A stretch of 14,697 nt of DNA from Planctomycetaceae bacterium. Lineage in GTDB: Bacteria; Planctomycetota; Planctomycetia; Pirellulales; Pirellulaceae. The stretch is from contig NYXM01000068.1 in NCBI GenBank assembly GCA_002685655.1, positions 1 to 14,697 on the forward strand. Reading direction: 5' to 3'. This document shows, piece by piece, positions 1-8,711 of the stretch. The position numbers were made by a program, and so were the translations under genes. Positions within the stretch are counted from its first letter, which is position 1. The number at the start of each line of letters is the position of its first letter. Under the pieces are notes generated by a model, which worked only from the letters and a program-made list of their open reading frames with translations, made no database searches and was not told where the DNA came from.

Positions 1-89
1 GCGGATCTTAATTCGCTTGAAGAACAACATTACGGTAGATTTCATGTGCATCGAAGTGTCCATAGACAAAGGGCTCTTCATGTGGTGGC

Positions 90-1421
90 TCAGTCCATCA
101 CCTGGATATCGCGGCGGTTCTTGAGTCGCCCGTATTGGTTCTCTCCGATCAGCCATACCTGCAGCTTGTCAGCGGTCTGAGTGACGCTGGCAGGGATAGT
201 CACCTTGCCGGCTGTGCGATCCTCTTCGGTGATGAACACGTTGTGTTCGTCGTAACCGTCAGCTGAGTTCTTGAAGTAGAGGATGATGGCGTTCATGTTT
301 TCGGAGGTGAGTTGGACCTCCCATGTCGTGCCTCGCGAGACTGGTGTAGCTGGAAGGTTGAAGTCGAGTTCGCAGGCGGCGAATTCGCAGGCCTGGCTTA
401 GCGAGCCGTCCTTCATTACACAGTGTGCTGTGTAATCGCCGCAGGCGTCGACCGAATGCTCCACAACACCCTTGCCAGGATTCTTGATCTCGTAAACGAC
501 CTTGTCGCCTCGCTTGATCACCAATGAATGGACTCCCTGGTTGTCGCGATCCATGATGTTAATCTTCACCGGTTGCCCCTTGTGATAGGGCACCCAGTCG
601 CCGCGATCGAGGAGCAGGACGCGGTTGATTTGCGGGGTCGCCGAGTCGTCCTCGTAGTTGGGGAAGAGAAAGAACTCCGCCTTGTTGCCTCCACGCCAGG
701 CATCCAGATCGGTGATGCGGTACAACTCCCGGTTCTTGGCAGCCAGGTGCCCATCGAATGCCTTGGCGCTGCGCAGGGTGTTGCTGGTGGTTTGGGGGCG
801 ACTTTCCTCGATCCGGACATGCGTCACCTTGCCGCCTTTGTCTCGGACGACTTCCGTCACCAACTCCACGTGCGAGCCTCCATTCTTGACCGCCGGCGGT
901 GTGAAGATGACATCGCCGGGCCGAGCAGCTTGAGCGGACTGGGGCTCCACGATGGTGACACCCTCGCGAAAGCGGGGGCCGTGAAGCTTGCTGACATACC
1001 AGATGCCGCACTGAAGTGCATAGCTGGTGTAGGAGGAACAGACTTTGCCGTAGTAACACTCCGCGTTGGTCACTTTCCCGTAGAGGTTTTCGGTGTAGAG
1101 GACACTCTTCGGGTTCTCGACGGCGGCCAGAAACGTCTTCAGAAAGATGTCAAAGCCGATGTAGCGGCCGACGTGCTTGACGCTTGAGTAAGGAACGCCT
1201 GTGTATTCCTGCCCGGCTATGAAATGTCCGCCCCGTTTCGGCATGCCTTCAGCCACTGGCGTCCATTTTACCTGCGACATGATGCGGGCATATTTGACCG
1301 ACTTCTCCTGCCAGGAATGCGAACCGCCAGCCTTGGTGTCGCCGCTTTCACTGGTCGCCATATTCGCAGAGAGAGACAGACAAAAGAATCCAACGAACAG
1401 AGTCATCGTTAATGTTCTCAT
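90..1421 (-). CDS. Secreted NlpC/P60-like (papain-fold) cysteine hydrolase with beta-rich C-terminal region
   Basis: 443 aa. Residues 1-22 form a signal peptide (basic start, then a hydrophobic TLFVGFFCLSLSA core), so the protein is exported. A papain-fold hydrolase is suggested by KVCSSYTSYA with candidate nucleophile Cys128, by the PGDVIF strand at 168-173 that resembles the NlpC/P60 'GD-hydrophobic' motif, and by GGSHVELV with candidate His184; Glu205 or Glu206 may be the third polar residue. Residues from about 255 onward look like beta-sandwich material containing several Cys (325, 335 and 346 region) that could form disulfides. Known NlpC/P60 enzymes cut peptidoglycan stem peptides or related amides; the substrate here is unknown. 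The start is supported by GGAG five bases upstream (1427-1430). The gene lies downstream of the FG-GAP gene on the same strand, but the 166-base gap with a repeat element suggests its own promoter. The fold call is moderate; cysteine peptidase or amidase activity is inferred. Confidence 0.72.
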   Translation of the reverse strand: MRTLTMTLFVGFFCLSLSANMATSESGDTKAGGSHSWQEKSVKYARIMSQVKWTPVAEGMPKRGGHFIAGQEYTGVPYSSVKHVGRYIGFDIFLKTFLAAVENPKSVLYTENLYGKVTNAECYYGKVCSSYTSYALQCGIWYVSKLHGPRFREGVTIVEPQSAQAARPGDVIFTPPAVKNGGSHVELVTEVVRDKGGKVTHVRIEESRPQTTSNTLRSAKAFDGHLAAKNRELYRITDLDAWRGGNKAEFFLFPNYEDDSATPQINRVLLLDRGDWVPYHKGQPVKINIMDRDNQGVHSLVIKRGDKVVYEIKNPGKGVVEHSVDACGDYTAHCVMKDGSLSQACEFAACELDFNLPATPVSRGTTWEVQLTSENMNAIILYFKNSADGYDEHNVFITEEDRTAGKVTIPASVTQTADKLQVWLIGENQYGRLKNRRDIQVMD

Positions 1422-1522
1422 CCGGGCTCCGGCTTTTGGCCACCTAATCGTTTAAGTATTTGAGTCGTCTAAGCAGCCAAGCTTTTCCGAGGTTCGGTAA
1501 CAGACGGGCAGCGTTCAAAAAG

Positions 1523-1553
1523 TGTCCCGGATTGTCCATCGATTGTCCAATCG
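1523..1553. promoter_or_regulatory. Tandem dyad repeat, candidate operator upstream of the NlpC/P60-like gene
   Basis: TGTCC occurs three times, at 1523-1527, 1533-1537 and 1544-1548, spaced 10 and 11 bases, about one helical turn. Two copies extend to GATTGTCCA (1530-1538 and 1541-1549). The right-hand copy sits in a perfect inverted repeat CGATTG-TC-CAATCG at 1540-1553. It lies about 100-130 bases upstream of the minus-strand start at 1421. Helically phased dyads are typical of regulator binding sites. No regulator is encoded in the window, so the role is inferred. It could also affect transcription leaving the FG-GAP gene. Confidence 0.35.
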
Positions 1554-1588
1554 CCAGCACGAACCCGAAAAGCGAAACTGCCCTGTCG

Positions 1589-3070
1589 CTACGGAGAATA
1601 GTAGTTCCAGTTCTGTTTGAGTCTTCGATAGAGAGCGCGGCCCCATGGGCTGGGCAGCCCTGGGCGCTCGGCGTCCTCTTCATTCCAGAAAATCTTCAGA
1701 CGGCCGGTCCCACTGACGCCTGCTTCGACAACTATGACTTCCTCACGAAAATCACCAGAGACATCAGTCGAGTAAGTTCGCGCAGCGCGGACATCAAAAA
1801 CCTTCACGAACTTGCCGTTCATCGGATCAACAATCGCAGCCTTTCCGTCGACATGCCTCTCCTTGACGCACAGGTGGCGTCGGGCACCACCGAACCAGTC
1901 AATCGCCCGCACGACATCGATGCCACCTTCGACGCCCGGGTTGGATTCGCTGTTCACGGTACACCAGCCCTTCGGAGCGGTCTCGAGCACACGCCATGTC
2001 GCAATGATCCTGCCACTTGAGTTCATGATCCAGGGCTCGTGGCCACAGGCCGATCGAGCAAACACTTCTAGGCCGGGGCTGTCGGGAACGAAATCTCCCA
2101 CGGCAACTTTATCCGGGTCTCGTTCACGCGCGCACTGTCCCGTGGGTGGGATGTTGTTACGTCGCCGTCCCCAGAGAATCTGCTCCACATTGAACGTGAT
2201 GGTCTCATTGTTGCCTCCCTGTTCGGCCAACACGATTTCCAGCGGGTTGCCGGTAATGACGTCGCCAATTGCGAGGCTGTCGAGTGAACGCAGGTGGGTT
2301 CTTCGATCTCTCTTCAGGTCCCAGTCCCCCAATCGCTTGCCGTCGGCGTCGAGCAGAACTGGTCCAAGAACTTCATCTCGCCCATCGCCATCGACGTCTG
2401 CCGTCCGCACCAGAGAATGCTCGATTCCTGACCAGTCTTTGGTGTGCCACAACGTCTCTCCCGTTAACAGGTTGATGGCTCGCAGTTCGCTCTGGCCGTA
2501 CTGGATAATCGCGTCTTGATCCCCTTTGCCTCGCAAGTTGGCGATCGCCAGTCCCTGACCACCTGGAAAGTCATAGGTGCGGTCAAGCTCGCCTGTCTTG
2601 CCTCGTCGAACGACCAAATTGCCCTGATTCGTCAGGTAGGCGACAAACGAGTTGCCATTTTCATCCCTGCCATAGATCGCGCCGGGAGCCTGAGAGCCTG
2701 GATAGCCAGTTCCGCCATTTGCAGATCGAGACAGGCGAATATCGTCATGCTCCAACCAAAGGAGATCTCCACTGTGACCGTATGCTCCAATGGCGCCGGG
2801 GGTGGTGACCAAGAAGTCGATTTGGCCATCTCCTTCGAGTTCACAGGCAAACAGTGAGCCTCGATTGTCGTTCGCAGGAACATCCTGTTGCAGCGTAATG
2901 ACGAAGGGGTTGGCTGGATATTGTTCTGAAGGGGCAGTCGTTGTTGAGGGAGTCGTATCTGCCGGGTTGGGATTCCCCAGGCATCGTTGGGATCCGTCGA
3001 GCGTGACAACAATCGACGCAAGCATGAGCGCCGCAATCGTGATGTGCGAAACGGCCAGGCAGCGATTCAT
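1589..3070 (-). CDS. Secreted FG-GAP/VCBS beta-propeller protein
   Basis: 493 aa with signal peptide (about residues 1-31: basic start, then ITIAALMLASIVV), followed by a Thr/Pro/Ser-rich stretch at 33-50. The body consists of repeated propeller-type blades. Calcium-binding FG-GAP-like loops are visible as LEGDGQIDF (78-86) and DVDGDGRDEV (225-234), with further weaker blades around 'AIGDVITGNPLEIV' (267-280), 'AVGDFVPDSPGLEVF' and 'DVSGDFREEVIVVEAG'. The C-terminal LYRRLKQNWNYYSP resembles the tail of many planctomycetal and Bacteroidota FG-GAP or rhamnogalacturonan-lyase-like proteins. Such propellers bind ligands or, in some families, cleave pectin-type polysaccharides; I see no residue set that proves lyase activity. 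The start is supported by AGGGA seven bases upstream (3078-3082). The gene is divergent from the barrel protein at 3209, so the two may share a regulatory region. Confidence 0.8.
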   Translation of the reverse strand: MNRCLAVSHITIAALMLASIVVTLDGSQRCLGNPNPADTTPSTTTAPSEQYPANPFVITLQQDVPANDNRGSLFACELEGDGQIDFLVTTPGAIGAYGHSGDLLWLEHDDIRLSRSANGGTGYPGSQAPGAIYGRDENGNSFVAYLTNQGNLVVRRGKTGELDRTYDFPGGQGLAIANLRGKGDQDAIIQYGQSELRAINLLTGETLWHTKDWSGIEHSLVRTADVDGDGRDEVLGPVLLDADGKRLGDWDLKRDRRTHLRSLDSLAIGDVITGNPLEIVLAEQGGNNETITFNVEQILWGRRRNNIPPTGQCARERDPDKVAVGDFVPDSPGLEVFARSACGHEPWIMNSSGRIIATWRVLETAPKGWCTVNSESNPGVEGGIDVVRAIDWFGGARRHLCVKERHVDGKAAIVDPMNGKFVKVFDVRAARTYSTDVSGDFREEVIVVEAGVSGTGRLKIFWNEEDAERPGLPSPWGRALYRRLKQNWNYYSP

Positions 3071-3142
3071 GTGATTTTCCCTATGTGTATGTCGCGCGGT
3101 ATCATGCGTGCTTCAAATTCGCCGGCCAGGGCCGACATGTGA

Positions 3143-3170
3143 TAGTGCACCGATGCATTGTACCGCACTA
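3143..3170. promoter_or_regulatory. Inverted repeat in the divergent intergenic region
   Basis: TAGTGC (3143-3148) and GCACTA (3165-3170) are perfect inverted arms separated by 16 bases that contain the palindrome ATGCAT (3153-3158). The element sits in the 138-base gap between the divergently transcribed FG-GAP and barrel genes. It could be an operator serving either gene. Six-base arms are short enough to arise by chance, and I could not identify convincing -35/-10 boxes nearby. Confidence 0.22.
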
Positions 3171-3198
3171 CTCGCAGAGATTGCCAAAGGTGTTACCT

Positions 3199-3203
3199 AA
3201 GGA
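3199..3203 (+). promoter_or_regulatory. Ribosome binding site deciding the start of the barrel gene
   Basis: AAGGA lies five bases before ATG at 3209. This favours the internal ATG over the first in-frame ATG at 3158, which has no such site and would put a charged, cysteine-containing 17-residue extension in front of the signal peptide. The same nine bases AAGGACTGA precede the next gene (4682-4690). Confidence 0.75.
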
Positions 3204-3208
3204 CTGAT

Positions 3209-4690
3209 ATGAACGATCGATTTCGCCGGGAAATTCCGACGTCGGAGTGGTTGATTTTCGCAGTCGCTACTGTCATCACGTTCAATATCGCGGTCGGCGA
3301 CGACGGCGTTGCGGGTAGTAACTGGCGCACACGTCTTGGTACTCGGGACTTGGTTCTTGTCGGTGACAGCGGGACCCAGTGCGTCATGCAGAATGTCAAC
3401 ATCGATTACCGCAGCTGGATTGACGACGCGGCTGAGGCAGGCGTGAATGCGATTCACATCTGGTCCTTTATGGCCCCTCGGCAAACACATGACGGCAAGG
3501 TGGTCGAGCAACGTTACGGATACGTCTATCCGGGGATCACGCCATGGAAACGCCACAGTGGAGGCCCGAATGCTCGCGACGGCTTGCCATGCTGGGATCT
3601 TCAGGAGTTTGATGAGGGTGACGATCCGAATCAGCACTACTGGGCACGTCTGCGCGACATCTGCAGCTACGCGCAGAAGAAGAACCTCCTCGTGGGGATT
3701 ACCGTCTTCTTTGGATGGCCCAAGCACCAATCGGATTGGGAGTGGCATCCGTTCAATGTCGCGAATGGAGGTCATCTCGCCGACCGCGGTCGCCTGATTA
3801 CCGCAGTTCAACAGATCGCCAGCCCCGGCCAGGAAGTCCTCGATCAACCATGGTCGAACTCCTGGTCGGACGCAAAGAAGACCCAATGGCTCTGGGAGCG
3901 GTTCGCCGCCAAGCTGCTCGATGAAACGCTGCCGATCGGCAACACGTTTTATGTCTTCATGGACGAACGTAGCTATTCCGAAGGGAATTGCGGCGACCAT
4001 TTCGCGGAGTTCTTTCGTCGACGTGGCGCCTATTGGATTGATGGTCATTTACGACGCGACAAAGTCGATGGCGTCGTTGGTGGGCACGGACAGGGTCGGA
4101 ATATCAACGCGTTGGCAGCGAAATCGTTGAGCAACAAGCCGTACCGACCATTCTTCGAATTCGAGCTACCGCCCTACCAAGGACCAGGAGTCCGACACAA
4201 CCTCTATGCCTGTCTTCTTGGGGGCGGGCATTACTTCTTTCACAACGATGCGGATCAGGAAACGCATGCGACGGGAATCATGGCTTACGATTCCAACGTG
4301 AAGGACAGCCAACATGCCGCCGTTCGCACGCGACTACGATGGCTAGGAATTGCCTGCAGGTTGCTGAACGAGCATACCGATCAGCTGTTGGAGATGACGC
4401 CAAGGAATGATGTTCTACTCGATGGGAAAGGCCATTGCCTGGCTGCTCCGAGATCTCGGTACCTGGTCTACATTAGGGAAGGCGGCAAGGCGACACTGCG
4501 ACTCGGGGATGCGGCCACCGACATCGCCGTCACAGCGACCAATGTGCGCAGCGGCGACTCAGGCCGCCTGAAGATCTCTCCTAAGGGACACAGACTGCAT
4601 CTCGAATTCACCGACCAGGAAGACTGGTTCCTGGTCATACAGCGAAAGCCGCTCAGGACTGATAAGCGAGCCGGCGGATTGAAGGACTGA
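3209..4690 (+). CDS. Secreted TIM-barrel glycoside hydrolase-like protein (GH5/DUF4038-like) with C-terminal collagen-binding-type domain
   Basis: 493 aa from the ATG at 3209, chosen for its AAGGA site. Residues 12-30 form a membrane-spanning signal segment (WLIFAVATVITFNIAVG) after a basic start. The barrel begins at about 40: VLVGDSGTQ (49-57) followed by DYRSWIDDAAEAGVNAIHIW (66-85) matches the start of DUF4038/GH5-like barrels, where a strand-borne Gly-Asp-Ser precedes 'a..GvNaihvw'. Candidate acids at barrel strand ends are Asp252 and Glu253 (FMDERS) and Glu317/Glu319 (FEFEL). The last ~75 residues, ending in DQEDWFLVIQR, fit the beta-sandwich 'putative collagen-binding' domain that often follows DUF4038. 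Relatives cleave plant- or alga-type glycosides; the substrate here cannot be read from sequence. Its stop is one base before the next ATG, so both genes form an operon. Family placement is moderately sure, activity is inferred. Confidence 0.72.
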   Translation: MNDRFRREIPTSEWLIFAVATVITFNIAVGDDGVAGSNWRTRLGTRDLVLVGDSGTQCVMQNVNIDYRSWIDDAAEAGVNAIHIWSFMAPRQTHDGKVVEQRYGYVYPGITPWKRHSGGPNARDGLPCWDLQEFDEGDDPNQHYWARLRDICSYAQKKNLLVGITVFFGWPKHQSDWEWHPFNVANGGHLADRGRLITAVQQIASPGQEVLDQPWSNSWSDAKKTQWLWERFAAKLLDETLPIGNTFYVFMDERSYSEGNCGDHFAEFFRRRGAYWIDGHLRRDKVDGVVGGHGQGRNINALAAKSLSNKPYRPFFEFELPPYQGPGVRHNLYACLLGGGHYFFHNDADQETHATGIMAYDSNVKDSQHAAVRTRLRWLGIACRLLNEHTDQLLEMTPRNDVLLDGKGHCLAAPRSRYLVYIREGGKATLRLGDAATDIAVTATNVRSGDSGRLKISPKGHRLHLEFTDQEDWFLVIQRKPLRTDKRAGGLKD

Positions 4691-4691
4691 C

Positions 4692-5628
4692 ATGATGAAA
4701 ACCATCGGTATCCCGGACTCCGCATCACTCCTAAGACTCGGAACGAGCATCGCACTACTGATTCTGAACTGTACGTGCGGCAACAGCCGAGCGGACGAGG
4801 ACCGAATAATTGCCGCATGTCGGCAGTACCTCAGTGCTCAGGGAGCGTCACGGGCTGCGGCTGCAGCCGAGCTTTCCGCCTTCAAGGGCGACATTGACGA
4901 GGTGCTCAGTGTCCTGACGCGAACCGCCGCGCCCGTACAAGGTGAAGTTTCGGGCGTGGTGGCGAATCAGCCGTTTTCGTGTCCGGACTTATTCGGTGAC
5001 CACTCGCAGGACATGCTGCACTTTTTCGTGCCAAGCGACTGTGCACCCACGACACTGTTTGAGCTGATCATCTTCATGCATGGAGGTGGACGCACGACAC
5101 CACCGGAACATGCTCGACATGTCGTCACGCATCCCAACGACGACCCCGGAAGCGTCGGGCTTCAGCCCCATGTTGCCGCGGTGTCTCCTCGCGGCTGGAA
5201 AGCGGAAAGTGACACGCCGACCCCCGCATCGTGGATGGAGCACCATTCACGAAACTGGAGAAGGGAAGATCGACTTTGAGCGAATCTCTCTGAATGGTCC
5301 ATCGCCAGCGTTTCGGGAATCGGTCGAGAACTTTCAGAAGCAGTCCTTTCAATTGAGCCCGTTCGGAGTCAAAGCCGGGCTGGTCGATGCAAGGATTGAA
5401 TCCGCGAACCGAATTGTGATCAAGACAAAGAACGTGCGAAAGCTCTCGGTGTGGCTGCATCCTCTGATGGTCGACTTTTCAAAGCCGATCCGTATTTCAC
5501 TCAACGGCAAAGAGAGTTCGCACAATGCCGCGGCGAACCTACTGGATGCGATCCGCAGCTACGAACGTCGGCGAGACTGGAGTTTGACGTATCACGCTGA
5601 GATCACGCTGGACTGTGTCGAGGATTGA
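4692..5628 (+). pseudogene. Broken alpha/beta-hydrolase (esterase/PHB-depolymerase-like) gene: frameshifted and missing its catalytic core
   Basis: The first frame (4692 to stop at 5279) starts with a signal-like segment (residues 10-34) and a helical region, then reaches a typical oxyanion-hole strand IIFMHGGG (126-133) of alpha/beta hydrolases. About 45 residues later it loses sense. The next frame carries a plausible C-terminal domain from about 5226 (GWSTIHETGEGKIDFERI through the stop at 5628). Removing one C from the CCCCC run at 5221-5225 joins them as ...SDTPTPHRGWSTIHETG. Even when joined, the product is only about 311 residues, and no G-x-S-x-G nucleophile elbow or catalytic His region appears between the halves, so an internal deletion of the core is also likely. 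The start has AAGGA five bases upstream and lies one base after the preceding stop. A sequencing error could explain the frameshift but not the missing core. Alternatively, the N-terminal 195-aa product is made and non-catalytic. Confidence 0.65.
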
Positions 5629-5632
5629 CGTG

Positions 5633-5649
5633 GCACCGATTGGCGGTGC
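5633..5649. terminator. Hairpin between convergent genes
   Basis: GCACCG (5633-5638) and CGGTGC (5644-5649) pair perfectly around the five-base loop ATTGG. The hairpin lies in the 50-base gap between the plus-strand stop at 5628 and the minus-strand stop at 5679, where a bidirectional terminator is expected. No T-tract follows on either strand, so it is not a classic intrinsic terminator. Confidence 0.4.
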
Positions 5650-5678
5650 TAGTCGGGAAGTCGTGTCGTGGGAAGTTC

Positions 5679-8600
5679 TTACTTCGCGTGTGCGTGCCAG
5701 TCATCAATGACCGCTTGCCGAAGTTCCTTGCCGGATAGGGCGTTCGTCATGATGACTAGGCCGTCACCACATTCCGGAAAGAATTCGCTGTAGCACCGAA
5801 ATCCGGCTCCGTTCGAACCGCTGTGGAACACACGCTGCCGGCCGTCGAGTTCCTGCAGTCCCCAGCCAAGCCCCCAATCGGCATCCTGATCGTCGCGGTG
5901 CGAAATTGGCGAAAGCATCCGCAACCGCATTTTGTCAGAGATCGACCATTCCGACGATCGGTCGACTTTGAGGATCTCCACGAGAAAGCGAGCATAATCC
6001 TCGGCGGTCGTATAAAGCGAATACGCTGCGTTGGGGTGATCATAGTGGCGTCGGTTCGTCTTCAGCTGACCGCTGCTGTCGTGTCCGCACGCGGCTCTGA
6101 GCTTCAGTTGACCATCCCAGACGAATCGCGTGTTTTTTAAGCCGAGAGGAACGATCAGTTGTCTGCGAGAGAACGTATCCAACTCGATTCCAGTTTCCTT
6201 TTCGATGGCCCGCTGAAGCATCAGAAAACCTTCGCCCGAATAGCGAAACTGCGTGCCGGGTTCAAAGGCGAGTGACATCGGGCCGCCCATTCTCCAACCG
6301 CCGCTCCGCCAGTTCGGCAGGCCCGTCGTATGCGAGCATACCATCGCTGCGGTGATCCGACGGTGTCGCGGGTCATTGGAAAGATAGTCCTTACCGAGGT
6401 ATTCAACGAGTGGTCGATCGAGATCGATGTCGCCCCGTTCAACAAGTTTCAAGAGTAGATATGTGTAAAATGGCTTACTCATGGAACAAGCTTCCATGAC
6501 CGTATCCGGTTGAACGAGTTTCTTTGTACCGACGCAGCGAACTCCAAATCCACGCGACCAAACAAGTCGCCGGTCTTCGATCAATGCTACAGACACACCC
6601 GGTACATGGTGACGTTCCATCAATGTAGGCAGCCGACTTTTCAGCCGACTGATCCTGCGTGAAAGCTGCCGAGACAACTTGTCCTGCCCATAGGTTTTCG
6701 GCGCCGAACTCAGCGAATCGGAATCGCCATCGGCGGTGTCATCTCCCTCGGGCTTCGCGGCGCAGTCACGTTTGTCGTGCAGAATCGACAACTTGATGTG
6801 AGACGGATGCTTTCTTGAGCAATAGACGCGCTGACAAGCCGATTGATAGTCAGCCTCATCAGCCTGCATGATATTGGTGAATGTCTGGGGGTTCCGATCA
6901 ATTAAAGGAAACCACGAACTTTGTATCTGAATCATGACGCGATGGCCCTTGCGAAATCGGTGATTACGACTTCGCAGGTTGATCCTGAACTCGTTGACTT
7001 CATTGGGCACGAGCGCTTCGGGGTTCTCAAAGCTCCTGCGGAATTTGCCTCGCAGGACATCGTCAGCAACCATCAATTGAAAGCCGCCCATTTCGGGCTT
7101 TGGCGGGTAAGCTTCGGGATACACGTCAATCACCTTGACGACCCAATCGGAGTCCGTGCCGGTCGTTGATGCGTGCAAGTGAGCTACAACTTGCCCCACC
7201 AGTTCCATGTCTGTTTCAAGCGGTTCGGATACGAAGCTGATGACGTCCGGCCGGTCGTGCACGAATCGCTGGTCTTCGACTTTCCAGAGCTTCCCCGCAC
7301 GCCGGAAACGCGGGGAGTCGCTTCCTTCTAGGCCGCTCCAAAAGCCCATAATCGGGCGTTTAGAATAGGGAACCGGTTTCTTCGGATCCGAAACGTATTC
7401 GACGAACTCATCAGTTGGATTCTCTGCCTGCGTCGGTGACAAGGTGCCGTCGGCATGCAGGTAGAATGCACTCGACACGACATTGTCACGAGGTGGCCAC
7501 GCGTCGAACGTCTGCCACTGGTTCGATCCTGTTTGAAACATCGTCGCCTCCTGGAGTCTTGACTCGCCCGCATCCTTCAGGTGATGAGCAAAGAACGGTG
7601 CTTCAATTTCTCGCTGGTAGTGATCGACGGTGTCGGAACCAAAGTCGTATTCTCCAAGATTCTCTCTCGGACCTCTTGCCCATTGCCCGTGCGCCCACGG
7701 GCCAACGACGATGTGATTCAGATCATTCCTGTCCACCGACTCCAGCTTGTCATAGATATCCATGGCCCCGCCGAAGTTTTCGGCATCCCACCACCCCACG
7801 ACATTCAGTGTGGGCACACTCACTGCGGTCAGATGCTGCAGTGCGCCGCCCGCTCGCCAATACTCGTCGTATGTGGAATGACTCATGAAGTGATTCCATG
7901 TCGGCGACACTCCATGCAAATAACGTTCGTTCATGTTTTTCAGCGGCCCCATGTCCAGAAAGAATTCATACGTGTCGATCTGGTCGAAAGGAAAGCGGGA
8001 ATTCTCTTTGGGGTCAAAGTCAAACAAGTAGGGCAACTCAGCACTGGGGCCGAGTCGAAACGCTCCAAAGTGAAAGAAATCATCGCCGATGAAATAGTCC
8101 GACGGGGAAGCCTGAGGACTTGCAGCTCGCAGTGCGGGATGGGGGTCGATCAGTGCCATCGTGACATACCAACCGGGATACAAGACTCCCAGCATGCCTA
8201 CGCGACCGTTGTTTCCTTTCACATTTTTGACAAGCCAGTCGATGGAATCATAGGCATCGGTTGAAGCGTCAATTGCCTTCGCGTCAGTCCGATGACGTAC
8301 GGACCGATTCCATTCGAACTGTCCACCGGAACCGTGTCGACCACGAGCGTCCTGAACTGCGAATATGTAGTTCTGTTTGGCAAGTTCTCGAAACGTGGAA
8401 TTGAAGTAGCGAGTGAACTTGCCATTCGGTTCGGCAACTCGATAGGGAGTGCGCAGGAAGATGATCGGCAAGTCCTTGGCGACATCACGCGGCGAGTAGA
8501 TCTCGGTGTACAGTTCCACTCCATCTCGAACTGGAATCATGACGTCCGCTTTGTCGTACCTCTCCGCCACGTTCGCATCCTGCGCGACGCAAAACAGCGG

Positions 8601-8711
8601 CGTGACCAGGAGGGCGAGACAGAAGACCAGGCATCGCCTAACGCGAACCAGGGCCGCCAGCAACGAGAGAGCATGGAACGTACATCGAAGAGTGGGACGG
8701 GCCTGGTTCAT
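5679..8711 (-). CDS. Secreted CocE/NonD-type hydrolase fused to a C-terminal serine beta-lactamase-like domain, with CocE nucleophile replaced by Leu
   Basis: 1010 aa from the ATG at 8711, chosen because it overlaps the upstream stop as ATGA; an 18-codon upstream extension lacks this support. Signal segment about 25-43. Residues 50-630 are an S15/CocE hydrolase with PepX-C-like jelly roll (from about 430): FLRTPY with oxyanion Tyr90, GWWDAE with Asp309, GPWAHG with His341. The nucleophile elbow, normally G-x-S-Y-x-G, reads GVLYPG, so Leu177 (codon TTG, 8181-8183) replaces Ser. After an acidic linker (654-670), residues 680-1010 form a class C beta-lactamase/S12 domain with SMSK (Ser743, Lys746), YSG (Tyr824) and HSG (963-965), which looks catalytically intact. 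CocE relatives hydrolyse aminoacyl, beta-lactam or ester bonds; S12 relatives include D-aminopeptidases and esterases. Only the C-terminal half is predicted to be active. Translational coupling to the D-aminoacylase fusion suggests a joint role. Domain calls are firm, substrate unknown. Confidence 0.88.
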   Translation of the reverse strand: MNQARPTLRCTFHALSLLAALVRVRRCLVFCLALLVTPLFCVAQDANVAERYDKADVMIPVRDGVELYTEIYSPRDVAKDLPIIFLRTPYRVAEPNGKFTRYFNSTFRELAKQNYIFAVQDARGRHGSGGQFEWNRSVRHRTDAKAIDASTDAYDSIDWLVKNVKGNNGRVGMLGVLYPGWYVTMALIDPHPALRAASPQASPSDYFIGDDFFHFGAFRLGPSAELPYLFDFDPKENSRFPFDQIDTYEFFLDMGPLKNMNERYLHGVSPTWNHFMSHSTYDEYWRAGGALQHLTAVSVPTLNVVGWWDAENFGGAMDIYDKLESVDRNDLNHIVVGPWAHGQWARGPRENLGEYDFGSDTVDHYQREIEAPFFAHHLKDAGESRLQEATMFQTGSNQWQTFDAWPPRDNVVSSAFYLHADGTLSPTQAENPTDEFVEYVSDPKKPVPYSKRPIMGFWSGLEGSDSPRFRRAGKLWKVEDQRFVHDRPDVISFVSEPLETDMELVGQVVAHLHASTTGTDSDWVVKVIDVYPEAYPPKPEMGGFQLMVADDVLRGKFRRSFENPEALVPNEVNEFRINLRSRNHRFRKGHRVMIQIQSSWFPLIDRNPQTFTNIMQADEADYQSACQRVYCSRKHPSHIKLSILHDKRDCAAKPEGDDTADGDSDSLSSAPKTYGQDKLSRQLSRRISRLKSRLPTLMERHHVPGVSVALIEDRRLVWSRGFGVRCVGTKKLVQPDTVMEACSMSKPFYTYLLLKLVERGDIDLDRPLVEYLGKDYLSNDPRHRRITAAMVCSHTTGLPNWRSGGWRMGGPMSLAFEPGTQFRYSGEGFLMLQRAIEKETGIELDTFSRRQLIVPLGLKNTRFVWDGQLKLRAACGHDSSGQLKTNRRHYDHPNAAYSLYTTAEDYARFLVEILKVDRSSEWSISDKMRLRMLSPISHRDDQDADWGLGWGLQELDGRQRVFHSGSNGAGFRCYSEFFPECGDGLVIMTNALSGKELRQAVIDDWHAHAK
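8708..8711 (-). promoter_or_regulatory. ATGA stop/start overlap coupling two hydrolase fusions
   Basis: On the minus strand TGA (8708-8710) ends the 904-aa gene and shares bases with ATG (8709-8711) of the 1010-aa gene. Only a weak AGAGA site lies nine bases upstream, so reinitiation by ribosomes finishing the first gene is the likely source of translation. Confidence 0.8.

Noticed and set aside
1..81. Possible minus-strand gene start at 81 running off the left edge
   Set aside because: The frame is open for 27 codons with several Met, but there is no ribosome site and too little sequence to judge; a plus-strand frame is equally open.
528..1187. 219-aa plus-strand open frame
   Set aside because: Antisense to the NlpC/P60-like gene; no ribosome site, signal or domain seen.
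3197..4048. 283-aa minus-strand open frame
   Set aside because: Antisense to the barrel protein; its product has no recognisable fold, while the sense frame has a strong ribosome site and signal segment.
7581..8264. 227-aa plus-strand open frame
   Set aside because: Antisense to the CocE domain, whose motifs are clear on the minus strand.
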